Assembly: GCA_963781195.1 (NCBI GenBank)
Contig: CAWAEZ010000011.1
Location: forward strand, 868,001-932,000
From: JAJPKK01 sp963781195
GTDB taxonomy: Bacteria > Pseudomonadota > Alphaproteobacteria > Rhizobiales > Xanthobacteraceae
Direction: 5' to 3'
DNA: 64,000 nucleotides
Shown: positions 17,667-27,199 of the stretch, in pieces
Layout: each line of letters opens with the position of its first letter
Position numbering within the stretch: the first letter of the stretch is position 1
Made by a program: the position numbers and the translations under genes
The notes under the pieces: generated by a model
Database searches by the model: none
What the model was told of the DNA's origin: nothing
The model's input: only the letters and a program-made list of their open reading frames with translations

Positions 17667-20600
17667 CGGCTTCGTCGCGCTCTGTTTCCAGAAGCGACTT
17701 CTGGTCGGGATGATGGCGCTGTTCTTCTGCGTTTACGGCGTCTACGCCTGGACGCAACTGCCGGTCGACGCCTATCCGCTGTTCAGCGACGTCTACTCCC
17801 AGGTGACGACGGCTGCGCCCGGGTTGGCCGCCGAAGAGGTCGAGCAGCAGATCACCGTGCCGCTGGAACGCGCCCTCAACGGCGTGCCCGGCCTCGCCCG
17901 CATGCGGTCGAGCTCGACCTTCGGGCTGTCCATCATCACCATGCGGTTCAAGGACGGCTATGAGGATTACTGGGTGCGGCAACGCGTCTCCGAACGCATC
18001 GCCGACGTCACCCTTCCAGCGGGGATATCGACCTCGCTGATCCCGATGACGTCGCCCGAGGGCGAGATCTTTCGCTACACGCTGGAATCCGACAGCAAGA
18101 ACCTGATGGAGCTCTCGGAGATCCAGCGCTGGATCGTCGTTCCCGCGCTCAAGCAGGTGCCGGGCGTCGCCGAGGCGGACAATTTCGGCGGCTTCACCAA
18201 GGAATTCCGGCTCGATCTCGATGCCACCGAATTGCTGCGCTACGGGCTCGGGATCAACGACGTCACCACCGCGATCAACGCCAACAGCGCCAATGCCGGC
18301 GGCGGCCGCGTTGCGCGGGGGCAGCAGAGCTACGTCGTCCGCGGGGTCGGGCTGGTGCGCAGCCTCGACGACCTCGGCAATATCGTGGTTGCGACGCGCG
18401 GCACCATGCCGATCCTGGTGCGCGACCTGGGCACACTCGCCTACGCCCATCAGGAGCGCGAGGGCATTCTCGGCAAAGACGAGAATCCGGACACCATCGA
18501 GGGCATCGTGCAGATGCTCAAGTATCAGAACGCGTCTCAGGTCATCCGGGACCTGAAGGCAAAGATCGTCGAGCTGAAACCGCAGCTCGATGCGCTGGAC
18601 GTCCGCCTCGTCCCCTACATCGACCGCGAGAACCTCGTCCAGGCCACCATCAACAAGGTCGCCCATACGGTGCTCGAAGGCATCGGCCTCGTCTGCATCG
18701 TGCTGATCATGTTCCTCGGCAGCTGGCGCAGCGCGCTCGTCGTTGCCGTCACCATCCCGCTCGCCATGTTCATGGCGTTCATCCTGATGAGTTTCACCAA
18801 GATGTCCGCGAGCATGCTGTCGCTCGGCGCCATCGATTTCGGCATCATCGTCGACGGCGCCATCGTGGTGACGGAGAACATTCTGCGCCGACGCGAGCAA
18901 AAGCCGGCGGAAGCGCTGACCCCCGCCGACGTGACGACGGCGACCGGCCAAGTGGCGCGGCCGATCTTCTTCGCCACCCTGATCATCATCACCGCCTACT
19001 TCCCGCTGTTCGCGCTGGAGCGCGGCGAGGCACGGCTGTTCACGCCGATGGCCTATACCGTGGGCTATGCCCTGTTCGGCGCGCTCCTGTGCACGTTGGC
19101 ACTGATCCCCGGCCTCGCCTACATGGCGTTGCGAAAGCCGCGACCGGTGCACCACAACCGCCTGCTGGAAAGGCTGACTGACGCCTATCGGGTTCTGCTC
19201 GGGCGGTTGCTCGACCGGCCCAAGGTTGCGGCTGCGATCATCGCCGCCGCGTTCATCGCGGTCGGCGTTCTGGCGCCGCGGGTCGGGCGGGATTACCTGC
19301 CGGAGCTCGACGAAGGCGGGCTCTGGCTTCAGGTCCAGTTGCCGACCGGGCTGTCGCTCGACACCGCGATGGACATGGCGAGCCAGCTGCGCCGTACGGT
19401 TCTCGAATTCCCCGAAGTCTCCTACGTCGTCACCCAGCTCGGACGCAGCGACGAAGGGCTCGATGCCTGGACGCCCTCGCACATCGAAGCCCCGGTGGGG
19501 CTGACGCCCTACGACACCTGGCCCGCCGGCGAGACCAAGAAGGATTTCGTCAAGAAGCTGAACGATCGGCTGCTGCAGATGCCGGGCTATTCGATCGGAA
19601 TCAGTCAGCCGATCGCCGACATGGTCAATGACCTCGAGGGCGGCGCCCACAGTCCGCTCGTCATTCTCGTGATCGGCGAGGACTTCAACGAGTTGCGGCG
19701 CATCGGCGGGGATATCGTCGATGAGCTCAGAAACATCCGGGGGACCGCCAGTGCGTCGATCTTCCAGGAGCCGCCGATCCCTCAGATCGCCATCGAGGTC
19801 GACCGCGCCGCGACCGCGCGCTACGGCATCAACGTCTCCGACGTCACCAACCTCATCCAGACCGGCATCGGCGGCGCCGCGGTGACCCAGGTCTATGTCG
19901 GCGACCGCGTGTACAACGTGACGGTCCGCTTCCCGACCAGCGCCCGGAACAACCTGGACGCGCTCGGCGCCCTGACCTTGACGGCCCCCGGCGGCGCACA
20001 AATTCCGCTGGCACAGGTCGCAAAGATTACGCTTCGCAGTGGCGAGAGCACGATCACCCGCGAGATGAACCACCGCAACCTGACGGTGCGCATCGATCTC
20101 GCCGACCGCGATCTCGTCTCCTATCTCGCGGAGGTGCAGGACCGGGTGGCGCAGTCCGTCAAATTCGATACGTCGAAATATCGCATCCAATACGCCGGAC
20201 AGTTTGAAAACGAGCGGCGGGCCCAGGCCCGCCTCGCCCTGATCCTGGGGCTCGTGATCGGGCTGATGACACTGCTGCTGTTCGCCGAATTCGGACGGCT
20301 GCGACAGGCGGTGATGATCCTGTGCGTGGTGCCGCTGGCGACGCTGGGCGGTTTGATCGCACTCATCGTCACCGGCGAGACCCTCAACGTGGCTTCGGCG
20401 GTCGGCTTCATCGCCCTGTTCGGCGTCGCCGTCCAGAACGGCATCATCATGGTGTCGAACCTCAACCGCGTTCGCGAGACCGGCATCGCGCTGCGCGACG
20501 CGGTGATGGCGGGCGCGGTCGAACGGTTCCGCCCGGTCGTCATGACGGCGACGGTTGCGACCATCGGCATGTTGCCGGCGGCACTCACGACCGGGGTCGG

Positions 20601-20766
20601 CAGCGACGTGCAGCGCGGCCTTGCCACCGTGGTGGTCGGCGGACTGATCCTGGCGACGCTGCTGACCTTGTTCATCCTGCCGAGCCTCTATTACACGCTC
20701 GAACGCAGGGCGGCGCGCCGGTCACCCGCGGCAGATCCACACTCCCAGCTCGATCCCGCCCATTAG
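17659..20766 (+). CDS. CzcA/CusA-like heavy-metal efflux RND permease
   Basis: 1035 residues, full length for the HME-RND family. Twelve membrane helices are expected: the first at about residues 12-32, then after a large periplasmic loop the helix 2-4 block with the family signature GAIDFGIIVDGAIVVTENIL (helix 4, charged residues of the proton relay), and a second repeat ending FIALFGVAVQNGIIMVSNLN. It should export monovalent or divalent metal ions using the proton gradient. Specificity cannot be read from sequence; the DFGxxVDGxxVxxEN form is typical of CzcA-type pumps. It overlaps the adaptor gene by 8 bp. Confidence 0.9.
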   Translation: MIDGFVALCFQKRLLVGMMALFFCVYGVYAWTQLPVDAYPLFSDVYSQVTTAAPGLAAEEVEQQITVPLERALNGVPGLARMRSSSTFGLSIITMRFKDGYEDYWVRQRVSERIADVTLPAGISTSLIPMTSPEGEIFRYTLESDSKNLMELSEIQRWIVVPALKQVPGVAEADNFGGFTKEFRLDLDATELLRYGLGINDVTTAINANSANAGGGRVARGQQSYVVRGVGLVRSLDDLGNIVVATRGTMPILVRDLGTLAYAHQEREGILGKDENPDTIEGIVQMLKYQNASQVIRDLKAKIVELKPQLDALDVRLVPYIDRENLVQATINKVAHTVLEGIGLVCIVLIMFLGSWRSALVVAVTIPLAMFMAFILMSFTKMSASMLSLGAIDFGIIVDGAIVVTENILRRREQKPAEALTPADVTTATGQVARPIFFATLIIITAYFPLFALERGEARLFTPMAYTVGYALFGALLCTLALIPGLAYMALRKPRPVHHNRLLERLTDAYRVLLGRLLDRPKVAAAIIAAAFIAVGVLAPRVGRDYLPELDEGGLWLQVQLPTGLSLDTAMDMASQLRRTVLEFPEVSYVVTQLGRSDEGLDAWTPSHIEAPVGLTPYDTWPAGETKKDFVKKLNDRLLQMPGYSIGISQPIADMVNDLEGGAHSPLVILVIGEDFNELRRIGGDIVDELRNIRGTASASIFQEPPIPQIAIEVDRAATARYGINVSDVTNLIQTGIGGAAVTQVYVGDRVYNVTVRFPTSARNNLDALGALTLTAPGGAQIPLAQVAKITLRSGESTITREMNHRNLTVRIDLADRDLVSYLAEVQDRVAQSVKFDTSKYRIQYAGQFENERRAQARLALILGLVIGLMTLLLFAEFGRLRQAVMILCVVPLATLGGLIALIVTGETLNVASAVGFIALFGVAVQNGIIMVSNLNRVRETGIALRDAVMAGAVERFRPVVMTATVATIGMLPAALTTGVGSDVQRGLATVVVGGLILATLLTLFILPSLYYTLERRAARRSPAADPHSQLDPAH

Positions 20767-20797
20767 CGAACGTCGGATGCAGCGGGCCCCGGCGGCA

Positions 20798-21451
20798 TCA
20801 CGCGCCGACCCGCGCCACGGCCTCGGCCTCGATCTCGTGATAGCCGCCGGCGCCGCGTACGAACACCTGGCCGGTCGAGACATCGAAATAGGCGCCGTGA
20901 AGCTGCAGGGCGCCACCCTCCACCGCGGCGGCGATGTAGGGAAACGTCAGCAGGTTCTCCAGGCTCTTGGTGATCGAGGCCTGTTCGAGCCGGGTCAGGT
21001 AGCCGTCGCCGGGTTCACCGGCGATCTCCGCGGCCGGCGCGATCAGCGACATCCATTTGTGGATGGAATCGGCGGGGGACAGCGGCGGGCCATGCTCGGC
21101 ATAGGCGCGAATGCCGCCGCAATGCGCATGGCCGAGCACGATGATGTGGCCGATGCCGAGCACCTGGACCGCGAATTCGAGAGCTGCGAAAACGCCGTGG
21201 CAGACGCCGTCCGAGGTGAAGGGCGGCACCAGGTTGGCGATGTTGCGGACCACGAACAGCTCGCCCGGATGGGCGTCGAAGATCACCTCCGGCGAGACCC
21301 GGGAATCGCAGCAGCCGATGATCATCACATCGGGCGACTGGCCGCGCCGCGCCAGCTCCTGATAGCGGTCGCGCTCGGTCGGCATCCTCCCGACCAGGAA
21401 ATCGCGATACCCGTGGACGAGACGGAGCGGGAACCTCGGCATGTTCGACAT
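20798..21451 (-). CDS. Beta-class carbonic anhydrase
   Basis: 217 residues from ATG 21451 (GAGGTT upstream). It interconverts CO2 and bicarbonate in the cytosol. Zinc-site motifs are complete: CCDSRVSPE (Cys, with the Asp/Arg dyad) and LGHAHCGG (His and Cys). DAHPGELFVVRNIANLVPP is the usual family segment. It converges with the RND gene with only 31 bp between the stops. Confidence 0.93.
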   Translation of the reverse strand: MSNMPRFPLRLVHGYRDFLVGRMPTERDRYQELARRGQSPDVMIIGCCDSRVSPEVIFDAHPGELFVVRNIANLVPPFTSDGVCHGVFAALEFAVQVLGIGHIIVLGHAHCGGIRAYAEHGPPLSPADSIHKWMSLIAPAAEIAGEPGDGYLTRLEQASITKSLENLLTFPYIAAAVEGGALQLHGAYFDVSTGQVFVRGAGGYHEIEAEAVARVGA

Positions 21452-21689
21452 GGATGAACCTCGGGGGCTTGGCCGCGGGCCCTGCGATGACGGCGCCTGA
21501 CGGTCGCGCCGGCCGTGGCGCGGTGCGCGCCTCATCCAATCCTGCGCGCCCAAGATGACGCCGGTTTGACTCCCCTCGGCGGCCCCGCGCAGGGCGGAGC
21601 GAAGTCGATTGAAGTCCGATCCGAGATGCATTCCCCGGCCCGGTCGCGCCCGAGATCCGGGCCGCGGAACGGCGCCTCGGCGCTTCGCC

Positions 21690-22697
21690 CTACCGGATCA
21701 GTTCGTCCGCCTGCGCCATCAGATCGGCAGGCACCGCGACGCCGAGGGTTTGGGCGATCGGCAGGTTGATGACGAGTTCGAGCCGTCCGGTCTCGACCAC
21801 TGCCGGACCGTCGGGATGGACGCCTTTCAGGATCGCGCCGACCCGCGCGCCGGCCTGCTGCCAGGCGTCCGTCGGGCTGGCGCCGTAACCGATGAGACCG
21901 CCGGCGACGACGTCGGCGCGCCGGGTGAAGATCGTAGGGATCGCATCGCGCAGCGTGAGCGCCACGATCTCCTCGGCATCCCCGGCGAACACGGCGGAAG
22001 GGGCAATCATCAGAGCGTCGACGTGCCGCTCGCCGAAGGCGGCGAACGCAGCCTCATAGGCGCGGTCACGGTCGCGGCCGATCTCCACGACGACGATTTC
22101 GAGGCCCGCGGCGGCGATCATGAATTCGTCCTTCATATCCGCCCCCACCTGCGCCAGCGGTGACCCCGGTCCGTACACGGCGGCGTCTTCGGCGAGATAG
22201 CCGATCGTGCCCGCCGCCGGGGCGAGCCGGCGCAGCAATGCGAGCCGCCGTCCGGCCAGGCCCGCGGTGGCGAAGGTCGCACCGCTCACGCCGGGTTCGG
22301 CGGCAAGGCCGAGCCGATCCGGACTGACGCCGGCGACCATCACGATCGGCACGGCGGGTGCCGCGGCCCTTGCGGCAAGGGCCGCCGCCCCGCCGGCCGC
22401 GACGATCAGCACGACCGGTCGGCGGGCGAGATCGGCCGCGAGCATCGGCAGTCGGTCGACCTCACCGTTGGCAAAACGGTATTCGACCGCGAGATTGCCG
22501 GCCTCGACGAGTCCCGTTTCCTTGAGGCCACGCGCGAACGCGCCGGCATTGGCGACATAGCTCTCGACGGTCGCGGTATGAAGGAAGCCGATGACCGGCA
22601 GTTCGGTGGACTGCGCAAACGCGCGGCGCGGGCCCGCCAGCGCACCGGCGGCAAGCGCACCGCCGGTGAGGGCCATGAAATCCCTGCGTGCGATCAT
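21690..22697 (-). CDS. ABC-type substrate-binding protein (PF04392 family)
   Basis: 335 residues from ATG 22697. A Tat-like signal (MIARRDFMALTGGALAAGAL, cleavage near AFAQ) precedes PVIGFLHTATVESYVANAGA, FARGLKETGLVEAGNLAVEYR and VLIVAAGGAAALAARAA, the pattern of PF04392 receptors (TrpX-like). No permease or ATPase gene of the same system is adjacent, so its partner is elsewhere or absent. It follows a SUMF1-fold gene by 37 bp on the same strand, and the two are probably co-transcribed. Confidence 0.8.
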   Translation of the reverse strand: MIARRDFMALTGGALAAGALAGPRRAFAQSTELPVIGFLHTATVESYVANAGAFARGLKETGLVEAGNLAVEYRFANGEVDRLPMLAADLARRPVVLIVAAGGAAALAARAAAPAVPIVMVAGVSPDRLGLAAEPGVSGATFATAGLAGRRLALLRRLAPAAGTIGYLAEDAAVYGPGSPLAQVGADMKDEFMIAAAGLEIVVVEIGRDRDRAYEAAFAAFGERHVDALMIAPSAVFAGDAEEIVALTLRDAIPTIFTRRADVVAGGLIGYGASPTDAWQQAGARVGAILKGVHPDGPAVVETGRLELVINLPIAQTLGVAVPADLMAQADELIR

Positions 22698-22734
22698 TGC
22701 GGGCCTGAGCCTTACGGGTCGTCGACGTTCGGCA

Positions 22735-23718
22735 TCAGAGGCTGCGCGCAATCCGCAGGCCGTCGGTGTAGAAACGGTCGGTCTTGTCGCCGCCGGTGCG
22801 CGCGGCCGACCGCAGCTCGGCCTGGGAATCCTCCCACGAGCCGCCCCGGACCACCCGTCCATTGCAGTTTCCCTCCAGAAACGCCGAGCCGTCCGTGGGA
22901 TGGCGCGGCGTATACTCGTCGTGCCAGCAGTCCTCGACCCATTCGGAGACGTTGCCCTGCATGTCGTGCAGGCCGAAGCCGTTGGGCTCGAAGGTCCCGA
23001 CCGGCACCGTGCTCTGCCGGTTGAGGTCCGACGGCCCCGTCCCGTCGGTGCTGCCGTCGTAGTTCGCCTTGCTGGGGGAAAGCGCGTCGCCGTGCGCGAA
23101 CGTCGTCGTCGTGCCCGCCCGCGCCGCATATTCCCATTCCGCTTCGGTGAGCATCCGGTAGTGCTGGCCGGTGGCGGCGCTCAGCCACTCCGCATAGGCG
23201 CTGGCATCCTCCCAGGAGATGTTCATCACGGGATAATTGCCGCGGCCCCAGCCCTCGTCCTCGGGGCGATAGCCCCGGCATCCGCCCGACGCCACGCAGC
23301 GGTCCCATTCGGCGAAGGTGATCTCGAATTTGCTGACCGCGAACGGCACCGCGATGGTGACCCGATGCTGGGTTTCGGCGCCCTGCTCCGCCGGCGGCGA
23401 GCCCATGGTGTATTCGCCGGCCGGCATCACCACCATTTCCGGACACTCGGCGCAGTCGCGAAACCCGGTGAGCGCGCCGGGCACCCGCCACACCGCGGGC
23501 GGCGCCGCCAGCCGCTGTGGCGGGGCGAGCGCGTCGAGAGCCGGCTTCTCGGCGGCGACGCGAGCGGCCGTCGCGGCCTTGAGTTGCGCAATCTGCGCCG
23601 CGAGCGCGGATCCGTCCGCAGCGACACCCGCGCGGTCCTGCGCACCGGCGCCTCCCGCGAACGTCGTCAGCAGCGCAACGAGCGGCGCGACCGATGCGAA
23701 ACGCGAAAGATTCTCCAT
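22735..23718 (-). CDS. Exported SUMF1/formylglycine-enzyme-fold protein without catalytic cysteines
   Basis: 327 residues from ATG 23718 with signal peptide (MENLSRFASVAPLVALLTTF, cleavage after AGA). A short coiled region follows, then the SUMF1 fold: MVVMPAGEYTMGSPPAEQG, FEITFAEWDRCV, PVMNISWEDASAYAEWLS, YRMLTEAEWEYAARAG, DMQGNVSEWVEDCW and VVRGGSWEDSQAELRSAAR. In true formylglycine-generating enzymes the last segment holds the active-site cysteines; here it reads EDSQAELRS with none. It is therefore probably a binding or structural member of the fold and not a sulfatase activator. Confidence 0.83.
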   Translation of the reverse strand: MENLSRFASVAPLVALLTTFAGGAGAQDRAGVAADGSALAAQIAQLKAATAARVAAEKPALDALAPPQRLAAPPAVWRVPGALTGFRDCAECPEMVVMPAGEYTMGSPPAEQGAETQHRVTIAVPFAVSKFEITFAEWDRCVASGGCRGYRPEDEGWGRGNYPVMNISWEDASAYAEWLSAATGQHYRMLTEAEWEYAARAGTTTTFAHGDALSPSKANYDGSTDGTGPSDLNRQSTVPVGTFEPNGFGLHDMQGNVSEWVEDCWHDEYTPRHPTDGSAFLEGNCNGRVVRGGSWEDSQAELRSAARTGGDKTDRFYTDGLRIARSL

Positions 23719-24184
23719 GGCGATGCCCTCGCGCAGCCGCAGCTGCATTGGCTTGTCGAACGCAAACCTTCGAGCGCCAGAGTAGCGTTCCGCGGCCGGC
23801 GATCAAAGCCCCAGGCATGCGTATGGAGTACGCCGGCAGCCGTGCCGGATTGACGCGCTTGCGACCCGGCAACCGGACGTCGTCATTCAATCGTTGCGGT
23901 CGCGGCCCCAGATCGAGACTTGCCGCGCCGTCACTGAATGAAATCCGGATATTTCCCCGTCTCTTTCGATCGTGACGACGACCGTCGTACGGCGCGCGGC
24001 CACTTCGCGAAAAGCTTCGTGAGGCCGAAGATGAGGGAAAAGAGACGATGAGGGGAGCGAGGCGAAGGCCCACTCATCTCCACTTCTTACATATGGCGCA
24101 CAAGGGACTTGCTTCAAGACCCGGCTCCTGCCGTAAGACTGCCGGCCTAAGCCGAAATCATGGGAATGGAGCCACGAAACGCGT
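23719..24184. other. Intergenic region, no gene seen
   Basis: About 465 bases between the SUMF1-like start and the glycosyltransferase remnant. No supported coding sequence, RNA or strong hairpin. The segment around 23930-24170 is lower in G+C than its surroundings and may mark the left edge of transferred DNA. Confidence 0.4.
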
Positions 24185-24355
24185 GTGTTGTTGCCGACGC
24201 GCGGATCGCACGGGGACGTCGAACCGCCTCTGGAACTGGTGGTGGAGCGGTTGCGAGGATTCGGCGCTGAGGTGTGGATGGGCGCGTCGCCGGACTTCGC
24301 CGAGCTCCGGCTCGGCGTCGGCGTGCCGCTGGCGCGGACCGGAGCGTCGCGATGA
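24185..24355 (+). pseudogene. N-terminal remnant of an MGT-type glycosyltransferase
   Basis: Reading from GTG 24185: VLLPTRGSHGDVEPPLELVV, ERLRGFGAEVWMGASPDFAE, then LRLGVGVPLARTGASR and TGA 24353-24355. This is the Rossmann start of UDP-sugar-type macrolide/glycopeptide glycosyltransferases (family pattern RVLxxTxGSRGDVEPxxALAxxL...GAEVxxxAPPDFAExLxxxGVPL). Codon 24179-24181, where the family has its initiator Met, is ACG. Only about 56 of some 400 residues remain. Its stop overlaps the next gene's ATG at 24352 (ATGA), so the truncation is fused directly to the monooxygenase. Confidence 0.65.
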
Positions 24356-25821
24356 CCGGCCATGCGGTGGTGATTGCCGGGGGAGGTCCGACCGGGCTGA
24401 TGTTGGCGGGCGAGTTGGCATTGGCGGGGGTCGACGTTGCCATCGTCGAGCGGCGCGTCAGCCAGGACCTCGTCGGCTCGCGTGCAGGCGGTCTGCACGC
24501 GCGCACCATCGAGGTCCTCGACCAGCGTGGAATCGCCGATCGGTTCCTCGCGCAGGGACAAGTGGCCCAGGTCGCGGGGTTCGCCTGGATACGTTTGGAC
24601 ATCAGCGATTTCCCCACCCGGCATAACTACGGGCTCGCGCTGTGGCAGAACCATATCGAGCGCATACTCGCCGATTGGATCGGCGAGCTGGCGGTGCCGG
24701 TCTATCGCGGACGTGAGGTGACGGGTTTTGCACAGGACGGCGGCGGCGTCGGCGTCGAACTGTCGAATGGCCAGTCGCTACGGGCGGAATATCTCGTCGG
24801 TTGCGACGGCGGTCGCAGCCTGATCCGTAAAGCGGCCGGCATCGAGTTCGCGGGGTGGGATGCGACAACCAGCAACCTGATCGCCGAGGTGAAGATCGCC
24901 GATGAGCCGGAATGGGGTCTTCGCCACGACGTTCGCGGCATCCATTCCTTTAGCAAGCTGGAGGAAGGAGGAGCGGTGCGCGTCTTGGTGACCGAGCAGC
25001 GGCTCGGCCGCGCTGGCGAACCCACTCTAGCCGATCTCAGCGAGGCGCTTATCGCTGTTCACGGCACCGATTACGGGATTCACAGTCCCACCTGGATCTC
25101 CAGATTTACCGATATGGCGCGACAGGCGGCGGCCTATCGCAAGGGGCGGGTCCTGCTGGCCGGAGACGCCGCACACGTGCATTACCCGGCGGGCGGACAG
25201 GGCCTCAACATCGGTGTTCAAGATGCGGTGAATCTGGGGTGGAAGCTGGCTCAGGTCGTCAAAGCGACGTCGCCGGAAAGCCTGCTGGACACCTACCATG
25301 CCGAACGACATCCGGTCGCCGCCCGCGTGCTGCACGACACGATGGCGCAGGTCGCGCTGCTGCGCCCCGTCGACGATCGTGCCAAGGCCCTGCGCGAGAC
25401 GGTTTCCGAGCTCCTCGGCATGGACGAGCCTCGCAAGCGTTTCGGCGGCGTGATCTCTGGCCTGGGCGTTCATTACGACCTCGGCGAGGGACACGAACTG
25501 CTCGGGCGCCGCATGCCCGATCTCGACCTGATCACCGCCGACGGGCCGCGGCGGGTCTTCGCCCTTCTGCACAATGCCTGGCCCGCGCTACTCAACCTCG
25601 GTGAGCCCGGCGCCTTCGACATCACTCCGTGGGCGGATCGCGTTCCGGTGATCGACGCCAAGTATGCCGGGACTTGGGAGCTTCCGGTGCTCGGCGCGGT
25701 CACCGCGCCCACCGCCGTGTTGATCAGACCCGACGGATATGTGGCTTGGGTGGGCGACCTCGCCCAGTTGGGACTCGCTGACGCTCTAACCACCTGGTTC
25801 GGGCCGCCCGCTGCGGCGTAG
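24352..25821 (+). CDS. FAD-dependent monooxygenase (PheA/TfdB, rifampicin monooxygenase-like)
   Basis: 489 residues from ATG 24352. The FAD dinucleotide fold reads VVIAGGGPTGLMLAGELALA with ERR at the end of strand 2; the second FAD contact is VLLAGDAAHVHYPAGGQGLN; the C-terminal ~110 residues look like the thioredoxin-fold domain of class A hydroxylases (VLIRPDGYVAWVGDL at the end). The family hydroxylates phenolic rings with NAD(P)H and O2, and some members inactivate rifamycins; the substrate here is not known. It overlaps a glycosyltransferase remnant of actinobacterial style, which hints at arrival by transfer. Confidence 0.85.
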   Translation: MTGHAVVIAGGGPTGLMLAGELALAGVDVAIVERRVSQDLVGSRAGGLHARTIEVLDQRGIADRFLAQGQVAQVAGFAWIRLDISDFPTRHNYGLALWQNHIERILADWIGELAVPVYRGREVTGFAQDGGGVGVELSNGQSLRAEYLVGCDGGRSLIRKAAGIEFAGWDATTSNLIAEVKIADEPEWGLRHDVRGIHSFSKLEEGGAVRVLVTEQRLGRAGEPTLADLSEALIAVHGTDYGIHSPTWISRFTDMARQAAAYRKGRVLLAGDAAHVHYPAGGQGLNIGVQDAVNLGWKLAQVVKATSPESLLDTYHAERHPVAARVLHDTMAQVALLRPVDDRAKALRETVSELLGMDEPRKRFGGVISGLGVHYDLGEGHELLGRRMPDLDLITADGPRRVFALLHNAWPALLNLGEPGAFDITPWADRVPVIDAKYAGTWELPVLGAVTAPTAVLIRPDGYVAWVGDLAQLGLADALTTWFGPPAAA

Positions 25822-25964
25822 CGCAGGGGTGTTCAGATCATTTGCGGAGGGGGTGGTTCGGGGATTGGTGTAGCCGGCGGCCGTGATGAGCGCGCCGCTA
25901 CCGTGCTAGATTGGCGCTTCGCGCGTATCTCTCCTCGGCGTTCCCCAAGCGCAGTTCGTCATCC

Positions 25965-27188
25965 ATGTCGATCGACACCACCGCAGTCCCCGCGACCGCT
26001 GGCAAGAGAAGCACCCGCGAGGTCTTCCTCGTCTTCCTGCGGCTAGGCCTTACCTCGTTCGGCGGCCCGATCGCGCATCTCGGCTACTTCCGCCAGGAAT
26101 TCGTCGCCCGCAGGCGATGGCTGGACGAGGCCGGCTATGCCGATCTCGTGGCGCTGTGCCAGTTCCTGCCGGGGCCGGCGAGCAGCGAAGTCGGCATCGG
26201 CATCGGCCTCACCCGCGCGGGCCTCGCCGGAGCGCTCGCGGCCTGGACCGGTTTTACCCTGCCGTCGGCGATCGCGCTCGTCCTGTTCGCATTGGGCGTC
26301 GAGCGGCTGGGCGCGCTCGATGCGGCATGGCTGCACGGCCTCAAGATCGCGGCGGTCGCGGTGGTGGCGCAGGCGGTGTGGGGCATGGCGGGCACCATGG
26401 CGACCGGCAAGACGCGCGCGAGCCTCGCGGTCGCCGCCGCAGCGCTCGTCCTCGCGGTGCCGACCACCGCCGGACAACTGGGCGCGATTGCGCTCGGTGC
26501 CCTCGCCGGCGTCATGCTGCTGCGGACCGAGCGGCCGGCCTCGCCGCCGGCCGCCGAAGCGCGGGTGCACCATGCGCTCGCGATCACCTGCCTCGCCGCG
26601 TTTTTCGCGCTGCTGTTCGGACTTCCCCTGCTGACGGGAGCGTTTCCGAGCCAGGCACTGGCGTTGTTCAACGCCTTCTACCGCGCCGGCTCCCTGGTGT
26701 TCGGCGGCGGCCACGTGGTGCTGCCGTTGCTGCAGGCGGCGGTGGTGCCGCCGGGCTGGGTGAGCAACGACGCCTTCCTCGCCGGTTACGGCGCCGCCCA
26801 GGCGGTGCCCGGGCCGCTGTTCACCTTCGCGGCATATCTCGGCGCGGTGATGGGCCCGCAGCCGAACGGCTGGGCAGGCGCCGCCATCGCCCTCCTCGCG
26901 ATCTTCCTGCCTTCGTTCCTGCTGGTGATCGGCGTGCTGCCGTTCTGGCAGATGCTGCGCGGCCGGCCGTTCGCGCAATCGGCGCTCGCCGGGGTGAACG
27001 CCGCCGTGGTCGGGCTCCTGCTGGCGGCACTCTACAATCCGGTGTGGCGTGCCGCGATCGTCAGCCCGCTCGATTTCGCGGTGGCGGTCACGGCCCTCCT
27101 CCTGCTCACGGTATGGAAGACCCCGCCATGGCTGGTGGTCGCGCTGTGCGCGGCAGCGGGCGAGCTGTTGGGCCGCGTCGCGGCATAG
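25965..27188 (+). CDS. chrA: Chromate transporter ChrA
   Basis: 407 residues from ATG 25965. Two homologous CHR halves: LGLTSFGGPIAHLGYFRQEF with ALCQFLPGPASSEVGIGIGL in the first, and GSLVFGGGHVVLPLLQAAVV with GAAQAVPGPLFTFAAYLGAV in the second. The FGGP/PGP and FGGGHVVLP/VPGP motifs are those of long-chain ChrA. It exports chromate across the inner membrane. It stands alone, followed by REP-like repeats. No ChrB regulator is in the window. Confidence 0.92.
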   Translation: MSIDTTAVPATAGKRSTREVFLVFLRLGLTSFGGPIAHLGYFRQEFVARRRWLDEAGYADLVALCQFLPGPASSEVGIGIGLTRAGLAGALAAWTGFTLPSAIALVLFALGVERLGALDAAWLHGLKIAAVAVVAQAVWGMAGTMATGKTRASLAVAAAALVLAVPTTAGQLGAIALGALAGVMLLRTERPASPPAAEARVHHALAITCLAAFFALLFGLPLLTGAFPSQALALFNAFYRAGSLVFGGGHVVLPLLQAAVVPPGWVSNDAFLAGYGAAQAVPGPLFTFAAYLGAVMGPQPNGWAGAAIALLAIFLPSFLLVIGVLPFWQMLRGRPFAQSALAGVNAAVVGLLLAALYNPVWRAAIVSPLDFAVAVTALLLLTVWKTPPWLVVALCAAAGELLGRVAA

Positions 27189-27199
27189 TCGCGCGCGGC

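Noticed and set aside
17656..20190. Long open frame on the minus strand opposite the RND pump
   Set aside because: Low-complexity Asp/Arg/His-rich translation typical of antisense frames in GC-rich DNA; the plus-strand pump has complete family motifs.
16476..20766. RND pair treated as a novel system
   Set aside because: Adaptor and pump match the ordinary HME-RND layout; missing outer-membrane factor is common because it can be encoded elsewhere.
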